From Serratia rubidaea (GTDB lineage Bacteria; Pseudomonadota; Gammaproteobacteria; Enterobacterales; Enterobacteriaceae), in assembly GCA_901472405.1 (NCBI GenBank), contig LR590463.1, positions 1,550,001 through 1,614,000 on the forward strand: a stretch of DNA of 64,000 nt, in the 5' to 3' direction. Below are positions 10,930-20,222 of the stretch, one piece after another (the stretch's first letter is position 1; every line of letters begins with the position of its first letter). The notes below the pieces were generated by a model. It had not been told where the DNA came from, ran no database searches, and saw only the letters and a list, made by a program, of their open reading frames with translations. The position numbers and the translations under genes were made by a program.

Positions 10930-11814
10930 TCAGAAGGTGAGGTGCTGCAGCGTCCGGCAGCCGAGTGCGGCCAGCAGGGCGCGGGTGGCGTCATGCTGGC
11001 TGAGGACGGCGCTTTGCGGCTCCGCCAGCACCGCGCGGCGGATGCGCCGGCAGTCGCCGCCGGACATATTCAGCAGGATCAGCGCAGCCTGCAGCGGCGG
11101 CAGGCTGGGGTTGAAGGCGGCATTTTCCGCGTAGCGACCGGCGTAGATCTTGCCGTCGCTCGTTTCCAGCGCTACGCCGCTGTGGGCCTGACTGTAGGGC
11201 GCGTGGCTGCGGTTGGCGGCGTCGAGCGCGGCGATCGCCAGCGCGTCGTCCAGCGCCAGCCGGTGGCCGTGGTCCGCCGGGTCCATCAGCAGGGTGTGAA
11301 TATCCAGATCGCGCGGGCCGAAGGCGTCCGGCAGATAGTGACTGAGCGTGGCGGCCGGGCGGCCCGGCAGCTGGATGCGCAGATCGCCGCCGCTGTTCAG
11401 CTCATTCATAAACTGGCGGCAGTGGCCGCACGGGGTGTAATTGACGGTGACGGCGGCCAGCGCCGCTTCGCCGCGCAGCCAGGCGTGGGTGACGACGCAC
11501 TGTTCGGCGTGCACCGTCTGCTGCATCGGCGCGCCGCTGAACTCCATATTGGCGCCAAAATAGAGGTTGCCGCTGACGCCGCGGGCGATGGCGCCGACGT
11601 TGAACTGAGAAATCGGGGTTAACGAGCAGGCCGCGGCCAGCGGCAGCAGGGCAAACGCCAGCGCATCATCGTCCAGCCCGCAGCGCTGCTTGATTGCTTC
11701 AACCTGCTCGGCGCTGAACATGGCCGGAAAATCAGCTGCGTCCAGATAAGGCTGCAGGGCGGATTGCAATGTGTCGGGCAGGGTGCTGAATGCGGTGTGA
11801 AAACGCGGATGCAT
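10930..11814 (-). CDS. cdd: cytidine deaminase
   Basis: Deaminates cytidine and deoxycytidine to uridine and deoxyuridine for pyrimidine salvage. The 294-residue size matches E. coli Cdd, a homodimer whose subunits carry an active N-terminal deaminase domain and a degenerate C-terminal one. The catalytic motif HAEQCVV (His and Glu ~102-104) and the zinc-binding PCGHCRQF (Cys ~129 and ~132) are visible. FNVGAIARG and NMEFSG bind the nucleoside. The second half ([29 protein letters not shown]) lacks the zinc cysteines, as expected. yohKJ lies upstream, as in E. coli. Confidence 0.97.
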   Translation of the reverse strand: MHPRFHTAFSTLPDTLQSALQPYLDAADFPAMFSAEQVEAIKQRCGLDDDALAFALLPLAAACSLTPISQFNVGAIARGVSGNLYFGANMEFSGAPMQQTVHAEQCVVTHAWLRGEAALAAVTVNYTPCGHCRQFMNELNSGGDLRIQLPGRPAATLSHYLPDAFGPRDLDIHTLLMDPADHGHRLALDDALAIAALDAANRSHAPYSQAHSGVALETSDGKIYAGRYAENAAFNPSLPPLQAALILLNMSGGDCRRIRRAVLAEPQSAVLSQHDATRALLAALGCRTLQHLTF

Positions 11815-11947
11815 AGAACGTCTCTCCAGTGTTAACGGGAGGACATTCTAGGCAGCCTTTAGCGGATAAAATGTGATTTATATCTACTTATTGATGAAAT
11901 TAATGTAATCGGTGGCGATATTGCGCGATATATCGCAAGTTTTAGCC

Positions 11948-12643
11948 TCAGGCGAACAGGTGCAACAGCACCGGGAATAAAAACGGCGCCAGCAGCGAGG
12001 TGATAATGCCGCAGATCACCAGCGCCAGCGAACCGAAAGCGCCTTCCTGGTAATCCAGCTCCACGCAGCGGGCGGTGCCCAGCGCGTGCGAAGCGCTGCC
12101 CATCGCCAGGCCGCGGGCGGATTTGGTGGTGATCTTCAGCGCGTTGAACAGCGTATGGCCGAGCACGGCGCCGAGGATGCCGACAAAAATCACGCACACC
12201 GCGCTGATGGCCGGGATGCCGCCGAGTGATTCCGCCACCGCCATGGCGATCGGCGTGGTGACCGATTTGGGCAGGATGGACGCGGCAATCTCCGGCGTGG
12301 CGCCCATCCACAGGGCGATGGCGCCGCCGCTGATCATCGCGGCGAGGCTGCCGATAAAGCACACCGCGATAATTGATTTCCAGCGGGCGCGGATTTGGTG
12401 CAGCTGCTCATACAGCGGAAACGCCAGCGCGACTACCGCAGGCTGCAGCAAATCGTTGAGGATTTTGCTGCCCTGAAAATAGTCCTTATAGGGAATGCCG
12501 GTCAGCAGCAGCAGCGGAATGATCACCGCCATAGAGACCAGCAGCGGATTGAGCAGCGGCATGTTCAGTTTCTGCGCCAGCTTGCGCGCGGCGAAAAACA
12601 CCAGCAGGGTTAACGGCAGCGACCACCAGATGGTATGCAACAT
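11948..12643 (-). CDS. yohK: LrgB/CidB-family membrane protein YohK
   Basis: A 231-residue LrgB-family protein with six to seven hydrophobic segments. It includes GGAIALWMGATPEIAASILPKS, VTTPIAMAVAESLGG and the motif GSASHALGTARCVELDYQEGA near the C-terminus, typical of the family. In Gram-positive bacteria the partners modulate murein hydrolase export or solute flux; the enterobacterial role is not firmly known. Its start codon overlaps the yohJ stop by one base (TAATG), indicating translational coupling to the LrgA-like partner. Confidence 0.93.
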   Translation of the reverse strand: MLHTIWWSLPLTLLVFFAARKLAQKLNMPLLNPLLVSMAVIIPLLLLTGIPYKDYFQGSKILNDLLQPAVVALAFPLYEQLHQIRARWKSIIAVCFIGSLAAMISGGAIALWMGATPEIAASILPKSVTTPIAMAVAESLGGIPAISAVCVIFVGILGAVLGHTLFNALKITTKSARGLAMGSASHALGTARCVELDYQEGAFGSLALVICGIITSLLAPFLFPVLLHLFA

Positions 12644-13050
12644 TATTTATCCCCCTCGGCGTCGTTCTGCTTGCCGACCAGCGGGCGTTCGCGATGAAAA
12701 TAGTGGGATGAGTACCCCACGGCCACCAAGACGATCAGGGTGCTGGCGGCGCAGGCGACCACCAGCGGCGCCAGATGGTCGAAAATCTCCCGGTAGTACT
12801 GCATTACCCCGACGCCGATGGGCACAAACAGCAGCACCATATAGCGGATGAGCAGGTTGCAGCCGGGACGCACCCAGGCGGCCGGCAGCAGCTGCAGGGC
12901 CAGCAGGGCGAACAGCAGCAGCATGCCGAGAATGCTGCCGGGAATGGCGATCGGCAGCAGGGCGGAGACCGCGTTGCCGATCAGCAGACACAGGTAAATC
13001 AAAGCGAATGCTCTAAGGTATTGCCAACATGATGTGAGCATCTTGTTCAT
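12643..13050 (-). CDS. yohJ: LrgA/CidA-family holin-like protein YohJ
   Basis: A 135-residue protein with four predicted membrane helices. It opens with [20 protein letters not shown] and has the LrgA signature [14 protein letters not shown] and [17 protein letters not shown]. It is the upstream partner of YohK in a two-gene operon transcribed from the gap at 13051-13161. The family resembles phage holins in topology. Ends with a charged cytoplasmic tail. Confidence 0.93.
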   Translation of the reverse strand: MNKMLTSCWQYLRAFALIYLCLLIGNAVSALLPIAIPGSILGMLLLFALLALQLLPAAWVRPGCNLLIRYMVLLFVPIGVGVMQYYREIFDHLAPLVVACAASTLIVLVAVGYSSHYFHRERPLVGKQNDAEGDK

Positions 13051-13161
13051 AAGCCTTCCTGTTTAACGGATGCATTCATCATACAATTAAACTGTGATCT
13101 GCGCCACATAACCAATCATGAAAAATCGTTATCCCAGCCATGCCCATCCTGGCTATTGACG

Positions 13162-14397
13162 TTACGAGTTAAGTGTAGATGACGCCTGTTCGGCCAACGG
13201 CTCCGTCGGCTGGCGCTGTGCCAGCCGGTGCCCGAGGAAAAAGAACAGCAGGCTGAACAGCGCCGCGGCGATCAGCATGGCGAACATCAGCGGCGGCGCG
13301 GCGTAGCTGAGCAGCAAGCCGCACAGCACCGGGTTGGCGGCGCCGCCGAGGTTGCTGAGGTTCTGCATGCCGTAGTAGCTGCCCTTCAGATGCGCCGGTG
13401 CAATAAAGTCGATAAACATGTATTCCACCGGGATCACGATGATTTCGCCCAGGGTGAAAACCGCCATCGCCAACGCCCACAGCCACAGCGACTGTCCGGC
13501 CAGCGCGAAGCCCAGCAGGCCGAGCACGAAGAACAGCGTGCCGAACGCCAGCCAGCGCAGCATATTGTCCTGCCGCATTCCGCGGCTCAGCAGATATTGC
13601 AGCGCAATCACCATGCAGGCGTTAACCAGCATCACCAGCCCGATGACCCGGTAGGCGAATTCCGCGTTGGTGGCGATAATCAGATACTGCGACAGGTAAC
13701 CGGTGAACTGGCCGAAGACCACCGCGCCCAGCGTACTGCCGAGGGTAAAGAAAATCAGCCGCCGGTCGCGGCGCAGAATGCCGAACGTCTGGCGGAAGCT
13801 GGCGGGCAGGGGGGCGGAGACGCCTGCCGCTGCCGGCGGCGACGGCGAGCGGCGCAGGCGGAAATGCAGCACGATCACCACCAGCAGCGTCAGGCCGCCG
13901 GACAGATAAAACGGCAGCAGAACCCCGAAGCCGGCCACCCAGACGCCGAGCGAGGAGCCGATCGCCCAGCCGACGTTGATCAGCGTGTAGTTCATGGAGA
14001 AGGCGCGGGTGCGCTGCGCAACCGGCAGCCATTCGGCAAAACAGGCCTTGATGGTGATGCTCAGCACCGAGTAGGTGGTATGCAGTACCGCCAGCAGCGC
14101 CACCATGCCGCCCGGGCGTGCGATCGACGGCATCAGGAAGAAGCTCAGCCCGTACAGCACAATGGCGGCGACCATCAGCGTATTTTTGCTGAACTTGTCC
14201 ACCAGATAGCCGCCGTACAGGCTGGTGATGATGCCGATACTCAGGCTGCAGCCGAGGATCACGCCAACGCCGGCGGGCAGCAGACGGAAGTGCTCGCTGA
14301 GGTAAATGGCGATAAACGGCAGCGTGATGCCGCGGCCGATGGTCAGCACCAGCGAGGTAGCCAGCAGCGTGTTGATTAGCGGTGGGAATCCCTTCAT
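13162..14397 (-). CDS. MFS transporter, YdeE-like
   Basis: A 411-residue, 12-helix major facilitator protein. It begins LLATSLVLTIGRGITLPFIAIYLSEHF and carries the loop 2-3 motif GGYLVDKFSKN. NYTLINVGWAIGSSLG follows helix 4, and GEIIVIPVEYMFIDFIAP marks the second half. These line up well with E. coli YdeE, an efflux protein linked to dipeptide and arabinose export. It is not an obvious partner of the yohJK operon, which lies 111 bases downstream of its stop and is read in the same direction. Substrate unknown. Confidence 0.8.
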   Translation of the reverse strand: MKGFPPLINTLLATSLVLTIGRGITLPFIAIYLSEHFRLLPAGVGVILGCSLSIGIITSLYGGYLVDKFSKNTLMVAAIVLYGLSFFLMPSIARPGGMVALLAVLHTTYSVLSITIKACFAEWLPVAQRTRAFSMNYTLINVGWAIGSSLGVWVAGFGVLLPFYLSGGLTLLVVIVLHFRLRRSPSPPAAAGVSAPLPASFRQTFGILRRDRRLIFFTLGSTLGAVVFGQFTGYLSQYLIIATNAEFAYRVIGLVMLVNACMVIALQYLLSRGMRQDNMLRWLAFGTLFFVLGLLGFALAGQSLWLWALAMAVFTLGEIIVIPVEYMFIDFIAPAHLKGSYYGMQNLSNLGGAANPVLCGLLLSYAAPPLMFAMLIAAALFSLLFFFLGHRLAQRQPTEPLAEQASSTLNS

Positions 14398-14560
14398 AAC
14401 ATCACCCGTGGATGCTCGGTCATTAAATCAGAGTTGATAACATAGCCTATTGGCGGCGGGCGGCGGTACGGAAAGTGCGAAACAGCGGTAATTTCCGCCG
14501 CAGGGGAGAATGACAGGATTAACCACTGATGCTGGCGGCGTTGCGCTGCGTGACGACCAT

Positions 14561-14588
14561 AAAAAAGGGCCGAGCTGGCTCGACCCTT
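14561..14588 (-). terminator. Rho-independent terminator of metG
   Basis: On the minus strand a stem GGGTCGAG / CTCGGCCC (one T-G wobble) with a four-base loop is followed by six T residues. It starts 16 bases after the metG stop codon. Confidence 0.85.
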
Positions 14589-14603
14589 GTTGCGTTGACG
14601 GCG

Positions 14604-16639
14604 TTACTTCACCTGCATGCCCGGCTGTGCGCCGCTGTCCGGGCTCAGCAGGAAGATTTCCTTCCCGCCCGGGCCGGCGGCCATCACCATGCCTTCGGAG
14701 ATGCCGAAGCGCATTTTGCGCGGCGCCAGGTTGGCGACCATGATCGTCAGGCGTCCTTCCAGCAGCTTCGGATCCGGGTAAGCGGAACGGATGCCGGAGA
14801 AGATCTGACGGTTTTCGCCGCCCAGATCCAGCTGCAGCTTCAGCAGTTTGTCCGAGCCTTCAACGAAATCGGCGCTTTTGATCAGCGCAATGCGCATATC
14901 CACTTTGGCGAAGTCGTCAAAGGTGATGGCGTCCTGGATCGGATCGTCCGCCAGCGGACCGGTGACTGCCGGCGCCTGGCTGGCGATCAGATCTTCTTTG
15001 GACGCGTTGACCATGTCGTTGACCTTGTCGAGATCGATACGGTTGAACAGCGCCTTAAAGGCGTTGACCTGATGACCCAACAGCGGCTGCTGAATGCTGT
15101 CCCAGCTCAGTTCGCCGTTCAGAAAACTCTTCGGCGCGCTGCGCCAGCGACGGCAGTACCGGCTTCAGGTAGGTCATCAGCACGCGGAACAGGTTGATGC
15201 CCATTGAGCAGATAGCCTGCAGATCGGCGTCGCGACCCTCTTCCTTCGCCACCACCCACGGCGCCTGCTCGTCCACATAGCGGTTGGCCAGATCCGCCAG
15301 CGCCATGATTTCACGCACGGCGCGGCTGAATTCGCGGCTGGCGTAGGCGTCGGCGATGCTGTCGGCCGCATCGGTAAAGGTCTGATACAGCGCCGGATCC
15401 GCCAGTTGGTCCGCCAGACGGCCGTCGAAACGTTTCTTGATAAAGCCGGCGTTGCGCGACGCCAGGTTGACCACCTTGTTGACGATATCGGCGTTGACGC
15501 GCTGCACGAAATCTTCCAGGTTGAGGTCGATGTCGTCGATGCGCGACGACAGCTTGGCGGCGTAGTAATAGCGCAGGCAGTCGGCGTCCAGATGCTTCAG
15601 GTAGGTGCCGGCCTTGATAAAGGTGCCGCGCGATTTGGACATCTTGGCGCCGTTAACCGTCACATAGCCGTGAACGAACAGGTTGGTCGGCTTGCGGAAG
15701 TTGCTGCCTTCCAGCATCGCCGGCCAGAACAGGCTGTGGAAATAGACGATGTCTTTACCGATAAAGTGATACAGCTCGGTGGTGGAGTCCTTGCGCCAGA
15801 ACTCGTCGAAGTCCAGGTCGCCACGCTTGTCGCACAGGTTCTTGAAGGAACCCATGTAGCCGATCGGCGCGTCCAGCCAGACGTAGAAGTATTTGCCCGG
15901 CGCGTCGGGAATTTCGAAGCCGAAATAGGGCGCGTCGCGGGAGATGTCCCACCTGGTGCAGGCCGGAGTCGAACCACTCCTGCATTTTGTTCGCCACCTG
16001 TTCCTGCAGCGCGCCGGAGCGCGTCCACGCCTGCAGCATTTCGCTGAAGGACGGCAGGTCGAAGAAGAAGTGCTCGGAGTCGCGCATGACCGGCGTGGCG
16101 CCGGACACCGCGGACTTCGGATCGATAAGCTCGGTCGGGCTGTAGGTGGCGCCGCACACTTCGCAGTTATCGCCGTACTGATCCGGTGATTTACACTTCG
16201 GACAGGTGCCTTTCACAAAGCGGTCCGGCAGGAACATGCCTTTCTCCGGATCGTACAGCTGAGAAATCGTCCGGTTCTTGATAAAGCCGTTCTCTTTCAG
16301 GCGACGGTAAATCAGGCTGGACAGCTCGCGGTTCTCTTCGCTGTGCGTCGAGTGGTAGTTGTCGTAGCTGATGTTGAAACCGGCGAAATCCTGCTGATGC
16401 TCCTGGCTCATTTCGGCAATCATGTCTTCCGGCGAGACGCCCAGCTGCTGTGCTTTCAGCATGATTGGCGTGCCGTGCGCGTCGTCCGCGCAAATGAAAT
16501 GAACTTCGTTGCCGCGCATTCGTTGGTAACGAACCCAGATATCCGCCTGGATGTGCTCGAGCATGTGGCCGAGATGGATGGAACCATTTGCGTACGGTAG
16601 CGCGCACGTCACCAATAATTTTTTCGCGACTTGAGCCAT
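14604..16639 (-). CDS. metG: methionyl-tRNA synthetase (two one-base frameshifts)
   Basis: Charges tRNA-Met and initiator tRNA, and is essential. Domains in order: class I catalytic core with the HIGH-type motif HLGHMLEH near residue 25, a zinc knuckle with [22 protein letters not shown] in [12 protein letters not shown], an anticodon-binding helical domain, and a C-terminal tRNA-binding domain with [14 protein letters not shown] and [19 protein letters not shown]. Two +1 insertions break the frame. One is in a C pair at 15952-15953, after WFDSGLHQ, where [12 protein letters not shown] is restored by removing one base. The other is in an A run at 15123-15126, where [15 protein letters not shown] is restored. 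Corrected length is 677 residues, equal to E. coli MetG. Since the cell cannot live without it, sequencing errors are the best explanation. Confidence 0.95.
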
Positions 16640-16816
16640 AGTAAGAACTTGCTTTCTGTATTGAGTAAAAAGGGCCTTCGATGTTAACCGATCGCACGCC
16701 TCGCGGCTAGGGCTATACCGCGATGGCGACGTTGTGGTGCGAGTCAGCGTCGGTTAGTTCTGGTATGCTTGTCGTTGAAGCTATTCACTTGCATTTATTT
16801 CAATCGAGGAGCCGGG

Positions 16817-17929
16817 ATGAACGCAAAATCCCCTGAGCAGACCAACCCCGAAGTTCTGCGCGCCCTGGTGACCGGTGTACTGGCCGCCTTTGAACACCCG
16901 ACGTTAAAAAATAACCTGACGGCGCTGAAAGCCATCCACCACTGCGCGCTGCTGGACAACGTGCTGCATATCGAACTCGCCATGCCGTTCGCCTGGAACA
17001 GCGGTTTCGCGGCGCTGCAGGACAGCGTGAGCGCGGAGCTGCTGCGCGTGACCGGCGCACAGGCCATCGACTGGAAACTGAAACATGATATCGCCACGCT
17101 GAAGCGCGCCAATGCGCAGGCCGGCGTCAAAGGCGTGCGTAATATTATCGCCGTCAGCTCCGGTAAGGGCGGGGTGGGGAAATCCAGCACCGCGGTAAAC
17201 CTGGCGCTGGCATTGGCGGCGGAAGGCGCCAAGGTCGGCATCCTCGATGCGGATATTTATGGTCCGTCGATCCCCAATATGCTGGGCACGGAACATGAGC
17301 GTCCGACCTCGCCGGACGGCCAGCATATGGCGCCGATTATGGCGCACGGCCTGGCGACCAACTCCATCGGCTATCTGGTGACCGATGACAACGCCATGGT
17401 CTGGCGCGGTCCGATGGCCAGCAAGGCGCTGATGCAGCTGCTGCAGGATACGCTGTGGCCGGATCTGGATTATCTGGTGCTGGATATGCCGCCGGGCACC
17501 GGCGACATTCAGCTGACGCTGTCGCAAAACATTCCGGTTACCGGCGCGCTGGTGGTCACCACCCCGCAGGATATCGCGCTGCTGGATGCGGCGAAGGGCA
17601 TCGTGATGTTTGAAAAAGTCCAGGTGCCGGTATTGGGCATTGTGGAAAACATGAGCATGCATATCTGCAGCAACTGCGGGCATCATGAGCCGATTTTCGG
17701 CACCGGCGGGGCGGAGAAGCTGGTGCAGAAATATAACAGCCGTCTGCTGGGGCAGATGCCGCTGCATATTTCGCTGCGTGAAGATCTGGACCGCGGCCAG
17801 CCGACGGTGGTGAGCCGTCCGGACAGCGAATTTGCCGAGATGTACCGCCAGCTGGCGGGACGCGTGGCGGCGCAGATGTACTGGCAGGGCGAAGCGATCC
17901 CGACGGAGATCGCGTTCCGCGCGGTGTGA
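16817..17929 (+). CDS. mrp: iron-sulfur cluster carrier ATPase Mrp/ApbC
   Basis: P-loop ATPase that binds and transfers [4Fe-4S] clusters to apoproteins. The 370-residue protein has a MIP18/DUF59-like N-terminal domain (to residue ~95), a deviant Walker A SSGKGGVGKSS at ~114-124, DADIYGPSIPN, and LDMPPGTGDIQLT as the Walker B region. The cluster-ligating CSNC motif lies near residue 285. The start at 16817 is chosen for its GAGGAG six bases upstream; an in-frame ATG at 16769 lacks this and adds non-conserved residues. It is divergent from metG, the same arrangement as in E. coli. Confidence 0.97.
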   Translation: MNAKSPEQTNPEVLRALVTGVLAAFEHPTLKNNLTALKAIHHCALLDNVLHIELAMPFAWNSGFAALQDSVSAELLRVTGAQAIDWKLKHDIATLKRANAQAGVKGVRNIIAVSSGKGGVGKSSTAVNLALALAAEGAKVGILDADIYGPSIPNMLGTEHERPTSPDGQHMAPIMAHGLATNSIGYLVTDDNAMVWRGPMASKALMQLLQDTLWPDLDYLVLDMPPGTGDIQLTLSQNIPVTGALVVTTPQDIALLDAAKGIVMFEKVQVPVLGIVENMSMHICSNCGHHEPIFGTGGAEKLVQKYNSRLLGQMPLHISLREDLDRGQPTVVSRPDSEFAEMYRQLAGRVAAQMYWQGEAIPTEIAFRAV

Positions 17930-17943
17930 CCGTCTGACGGCAC

Positions 17944-17973
17944 AAAAAAACCGGCCATGGCGCCGGTTTTTTT
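17944..17973. terminator. bidirectional terminator between mrp and the PAP2 gene
   Basis: Stem ACCGGC / GCCGGT with a six-base loop is flanked by seven A on the left and seven T on the right, so it can end transcripts from both converging genes. Confidence 0.93.
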
Positions 17974-17985
17974 ATCGCCAAATTG

Positions 17986-18618
17986 TCACCGTAACTTATG
18001 CAGGTCCGCACGGGTATAAGGGCGTTCCCGGTCCGCCAGGGTTACCGCTATTTTTTCCAGCAGGCTCTGGGTCGGCGCCGGCTGGCGGTGGCCCATCAAT
18101 AGCACCGGCAGCGCCAGCAGAATCAGGGTTTTGACCACGCCGAGCCGCGGCGGACCGCTGCGGCGCTGCAGCAGCAGGAACAGCGAACTGGCGGAGAGCC
18201 CCAGCGCCAGGCCGGCGATGACTTCAGACGTTGAGTGGGCGTGAATAACCAGCCGCGACCAGCCGATAGCAAGCGGCAGCAGATAGCCGATCAGCACGGC
18301 GGTGCGTCGCAGCAGCGGACGGCAGCGGGCGCAAATCAGCCACAGAAATGCCGGCCAGATGCTGGCGGAGAGCGCCGAGTGGCCGCTGAAACCGGTAAAG
18401 TCATACTCGGCGCTGCCGATGCCCCAGCCGATAAAGGCCAGCTTGGAGGCGCAGACAATCGCGCCGACGCTGCCGAAGATAAAGCCCCACTGCCAGCCGG
18501 CGCGGCGCGTCGCGGCCGAAGAGAGCAGGACGAGGAACAGAATCAAAGCGGTAGGCAGCAGCAGCATGCTGTCGCCGAAAAAGGTCAGAAAATGCCAATC
18601 CAACGGGGAACTCTCCAT
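17986..18618 (-). CDS. PAP2-family membrane phosphatase
   Basis: A 210-residue protein with six or so hydrophobic segments and the phosphatase motifs of the PAP2 superfamily: KLAFIGWGI (~59-67, a weak version of the first motif), SGHS (78-81), and SRLVIHAHSTSE (121-132). Compared with the consensus SR-x5-H-x3-D, the final Asp is Glu132, while the catalytic His128 is present. Family members remove phosphate from lipid phosphates such as undecaprenyl pyrophosphate or phosphatidylglycerophosphate, or from soluble phosphoesters. A role in lipid-carrier recycling is possible but not shown. The C-terminal ~40 residues are polar. Confidence 0.85.
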   Translation of the reverse strand: MESSPLDWHFLTFFGDSMLLLPTALILFLVLLSSAATRRAGWQWGFIFGSVGAIVCASKLAFIGWGIGSAEYDFTGFSGHSALSASIWPAFLWLICARCRPLLRRTAVLIGYLLPLAIGWSRLVIHAHSTSEVIAGLALGLSASSLFLLLQRRSGPPRLGVVKTLILLALPVLLMGHRQPAPTQSLLEKIAVTLADRERPYTRADLHKLR

Positions 18619-18837
18619 TTATTCACTTATCCCGCGAATCGGAATAATGCGTTTGGCCGCTGAGTTTACTCTGCGCGACGGCGTAGCCCAACCGACAAAG
18701 TTCCTAAATACGGCTGAAAAAACACGGCATTTCGCCGTCCCAGGGCCACAATAGAGTGGCGCGGCGGGCGCTTACTCCCTATAATTGTCGCGTTTTATGT
18801 CCCCCCTAACACACTACGAATTCAGGTCTTTAATTTT

Positions 18838-19480
18838 ATGACTGACAAGCCGCATCAGTGCGTCATTATTGGTATAGCTGGCGCATCTGCCTCCGGGAAA
18901 AGCCTTATCGCCAGTACGTTGTATCGTGAACTCCGCGAACAGGTCGGCGATGAACACATCGGCGTGATCCCTGAAGACAGTTATTACAAAGACCAAACCC
19001 ATCTGACCATGGAAGAACGGGTCAAAAACCAATTACGACCACCCGAGCGCCATGGACCACAGCCTGCTGTTCCAGCACCTGCAGATGCTGAAGGCGGGCA
19101 AGCCGATAGAACTGCCGCTGTATAGTTACACCGAGCACACGCGTAAAACCGAAACGGTGCATCTGGAGCCGAAGAAGGTGATTATCCTGGAAGGGATCCT
19201 GCTGTTGACCGACCCGCGTCTGCGTCAGGAAATGAACTTCTCCATCTTTGTCGACACGCCGCTGGATATCTGCCTGATGCGCCGCATGAAGCGCGACGTC
19301 AATGAGCGCGGACGCTCTATGGATTCCGTGATGGCGCAGTATCAGAAAACCGTACGCCCGATGTTCCTGCAGTTTATTGAACCTTCCAAACAGTATGCCG
19401 ACATTATCGTGCCGCGCGGTGGTAAAAACCGCATTGCCATCGATATTCTGAAAGCCAAAATCAGTCAGTTCTTTGAATAA
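18838..19480 (+). CDS. udk: uridine/cytidine kinase (one-base frameshift)
   Basis: Phosphorylates uridine and cytidine to UMP and CMP. It begins with a P-loop [15 protein letters not shown], followed by [12 protein letters not shown], then [22 protein letters not shown] and [17 protein letters not shown], almost the same as E. coli Udk. The frame breaks in the A run 19024-19028: five A where four give the expected [16 protein letters not shown]. The corrected product is 213 residues, the usual length. A likely sequencing error. A TATAAT at 18780-18785 may be the -10 box, although no good -35 is seen. dcd and asmA follow, the same order as in E. coli. Confidence 0.95.
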
Positions 19481-19606
19481 TTCGCCGCCGGGCCTGAAGC
19501 GTGGTTTTCTGGTCCGGCGTCAACTATTTACGTCCTGACGTAGACCTTTCGCCCTTTGTATGGCAATTTTTGTTGTTTACGCGTCTTCTTGATGGAGAGA
19601 ATAGAG

Positions 19607-20188
19607 ATGAGACTGTGCGACCGCGATATCGAAGCCTGGCTGGATAGCGGAAAACTGGCCATTACGCCGCGACCGCCGATTGAGCGCATTAGCGGGGCCA
19701 CAGTGGATGTCCGTTTGGGCAACCAGTTCCGCGTATTCCGCGGTCATACCGCCGCCTTTATCGATCTGAGCGGGCCGAAGGATGAGGTTAGCGCGGCGCT
19801 GGACCGCGTGATGAGCGATGAAATCGTCTTGCCGGAAGGGGAAGCGTTCTTCCTGCATCCCGGCGAGCTGGCGCTGGCGGTGACGCTGGAGTCGGTGACG
19901 CTGCCGAATGATTTGGTCGGCTGGCTGGACGGCCGCTCTTCGCTGGCGCGTCTGGGGCTGATGGTGCACGTGACTGCGCACCGTATCGATCCCGGCTGGC
20001 ACGGGCGCATCGTCCTGGAGTTCTATAATTCAGGTAAGCTGCCGCTGGCGTTGCGCCCGGGCATGCTGATCGGCGCGCTGAGTTTCGAACCGCTCTCCGG
20101 ACCTGCCGCCCGGCCTTATCACAGTCGCGAAGATGCAAAATACAAAGATCAGCAGGGCGCCGTAGCCAGCCGCATCGACAAGGACTAA
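19607..20188 (+). CDS. dcd: dCTP deaminase
   Basis: Deaminates dCTP to dUTP, supplying most of the precursor for dTMP. The 193-residue trimeric enzyme matches E. coli Dcd: [15 protein letters not shown] start, [15 protein letters not shown], the nucleotide site [16 protein letters not shown], and the catalytic stretch [15 protein letters not shown] containing the key Glu. The start at 19607 (GGAGA upstream) is preferred over an in-frame ATG at 19556, which would add a non-conserved leader. asmA begins 34 bases after the stop, so the two may be co-transcribed. Confidence 0.97.
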   Translation: MRLCDRDIEAWLDSGKLAITPRPPIERISGATVDVRLGNQFRVFRGHTAAFIDLSGPKDEVSAALDRVMSDEIVLPEGEAFFLHPGELALAVTLESVTLPNDLVGWLDGRSSLARLGLMVHVTAHRIDPGWHGRIVLEFYNSGKLPLALRPGMLIGALSFEPLSGPAARPYHSREDAKYKDQQGAVASRIDKD

Positions 20189-20222
20189 CGGCGCGCGGAC
20201 GCCGTGCTGACAAGAGGAAGGC

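Noticed and set aside
13228..14379. Long plus-strand open frame opposite the YdeE-like MFS gene
   Set aside because: Gln/Arg/His-rich low-complexity translation without hydrophobic pattern or start signals; a shadow frame.
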